A stretch of DNA of 36,072 nt from an uncultured Alphaproteobacteria bacterium (GTDB lineage Bacteria; Pseudomonadota; Alphaproteobacteria; Micavibrionales; Micavibrionaceae): NCBI GenBank assembly GCA_946480475.1, contig CAMLJM010000025.1:1-36072 (forward strand), in the 5' to 3' direction. Numbering within the stretch: the stretch's first letter is position 1; every line of letters begins with the position of its first letter. The notes beneath the pieces are model-generated. The model saw nothing but the letters and a program-made list of their open reading frames with translations. It made no database searches and was not told the DNA's origin. Below are positions 35,071-36,072 of the stretch, one piece after another. The translations under genes were made by a program, and so were the position numbers.

Positions 35071-36071
35071 AAAAGCGTATCTTATCAGGCATGCAGCCAA
35101 CCAATAATCTTCACCTGGGGAATTATCTCGGGGCGTTGAAGAACTGGGTAGAGCTACAGAAACAAGGAGATGAATGTCTTTTCTGTGTCGTTGATTTACA
35201 CGCAATTACTATTCCGCAGGATCCTGAGTCCTTGCGCAAGTCTACACGTGAGATCGCCGCTGCTTATATCGCTGCCGGTGTTGACCCAGAATCTGCAATC
35301 ATTTTCCCGCAGTCAGCTGTGCCTGCGCATTCGCAATTAATGTGGTTGCTTTCGACCATTACGCAGATGGGCAAGCTTGAGCGTATGACGCAGTTCAAGG
35401 ATAAAGCGGGTAAGAATGCTGAGCGCGTTGGTCTTGGTTTGTTTGCCTACCCGGTCCTGATGGCCGCTGACATTTTGATATACAAGGCAACGCATGTTCC
35501 TGTGGGTGAAGATCAGAAGCAGCACCTCGAGCTTTCACGCGAAATCGCCTCGACATTCAATACGCGTTATAAAGTTAATCATTTTCCGCAACCTGAGCCA
35601 CAAATTCTGGGTGAGGCAACGCGTGTGATGTCATTAAAAGATGGCACCAAGAAAATGAGTAAGTCGGATGAATCCGATCTCTCCCGTATCAATCTGACTG
35701 ATAGCGCCGAAACGATTGCCAACAAGATCAAGCGTGCGCAATCGGATTCCGAGCCGCTGCCTTCGACGATTGAGGGGCTTGCGGGGCGTGCAGGGGCCGA
35801 CAATCTTGTCACTATTTACGCCGCGCTTAACGGTCAAACCAAAACTGACGTGCTGAAAGAGTTTGGGGGGCAGCAATGGTCCGCTTTTAAACCTGCTTTG
35901 GCTGAAGTGGCTGTAAAACATCTTGCACCGATTACTGCGCGTATGAATGATTTGCTGGCGAACCCTCAGGACATTGACCGTATTCTGAAAGATGGCGCCG
36001 AGCAGGCTAATGTCATGGCAGAACCCGTTCTGCGCGAGACTATGGATATTATGGGGTTCTGGAAGGCGTAA
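35067..36071 (+). CDS. trpS: Tryptophanyl-tRNA synthetase
   Basis: 334 residues, complete to the TAA at 36069-36071. It is a class I synthetase charging tRNA-Trp. SGMQPTNNLHLGNYLGAL contains the HIGH-like motif (HLGN, residues 16-19). KMSKS is at 196-200 and PVGEDQKQHLELSREIA is a TrpRS family mark. Length matches bacterial TrpRS. It overlaps murJ by 4 bases; the pairing is common in alphaproteobacteria. Confidence 0.97.
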   Translation: MKKRILSGMQPTNNLHLGNYLGALKNWVELQKQGDECLFCVVDLHAITIPQDPESLRKSTREIAAAYIAAGVDPESAIIFPQSAVPAHSQLMWLLSTITQMGKLERMTQFKDKAGKNAERVGLGLFAYPVLMAADILIYKATHVPVGEDQKQHLELSREIASTFNTRYKVNHFPQPEPQILGEATRVMSLKDGTKKMSKSDESDLSRINLTDSAETIANKIKRAQSDSEPLPSTIEGLAGRAGADNLVTIYAALNGQTKTDVLKEFGGQQWSAFKPALAEVAVKHLAPITARMNDLLANPQDIDRILKDGAEQANVMAEPVLRETMDIMGFWKA

Positions 36072-36072
36072 T

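Overview
The window looks like a chromosomal segment of an alphaproteobacterium of moderate GC content. The gene content is mostly conserved housekeeping and respiratory genes. One promoter matches the alphaproteobacterial general-stress (EcfG) consensus exactly (GGAAC-N16-CGTT), and the cbb3 oxidase cluster and dUTPase/MutS/MurJ proteins are of proteobacterial type. I cannot name the genus; a Micavibrio- or Rhodospirillales-like lineage is a guess.

Layout. (1) Bases 2-9445 are the 3' part of one giant gene, open at the left edge. It encodes about 19 full ~120-residue cadherin/Ig-like tandem repeats, four interspersed CSPG-type modules, a last cadherin-like domain and an unrecognised C-terminal region: a surface or secreted adhesin-like protein. 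(2) 9486-10599: greB and a single-domain response regulator with the EcfG-type promoter. (3) 10614-20895: a low-oxygen respiration island. A Crp/Fnr regulator with a C-terminal Cys cluster and a KefB-like antiporter lie on the minus strand. Divergent from them is a nine-gene block: a TauE/DsbD-like membrane gene, then ccoN, ccoO, ccoQ, ccoP, ccoG, ccoH, ccoI and ccoS. (4) 20972-23030: ompW and, convergent, hemN. (5) 23085-27008: a manganese-type ABC transporter operon (sitABCD-like) ending in mntR. (6) 27189-27996: a broken short-chain dehydrogenase, a hairpin-rich 168-bp segment flanked by a duplicated tRNA 3' end, and tRNA-Ser(CGA). (7) 27996-36071: mutS, dut, an Ala-rich membrane-anchored protein, ubiE, an orphan gene, and the divergent murJ-trpS pair.

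How the parts fit. Three FNR-type sites (TTGAY-N4-GTCAA) lie in front of fnr/cco, ompW and hemN. The regulator carries the E-x-x-S-R recognition-helix signature of FNR-like proteins, so one local regulator probably switches on the high-affinity oxidase, its copper and assembly factors, an outer-membrane porin and oxygen-independent haem synthesis. Separately, a palindrome like the E. coli MntR operator overlaps the -35 of the Mn transporter operon, whose last gene is an E. coli-type mntR: a closed feedback loop.

No stretch over 300 bases lacks a gene. I found no CRISPR array, insertion sequence or prophage. The most interesting points are the giant repeat protein and its internal duplication history, the C-terminal CX2CX5C motif in the Fnr homologue, the compact FNR regulon, the EcfG-type promoter on a lone receiver protein, and the tRNA-flanked hairpin element.
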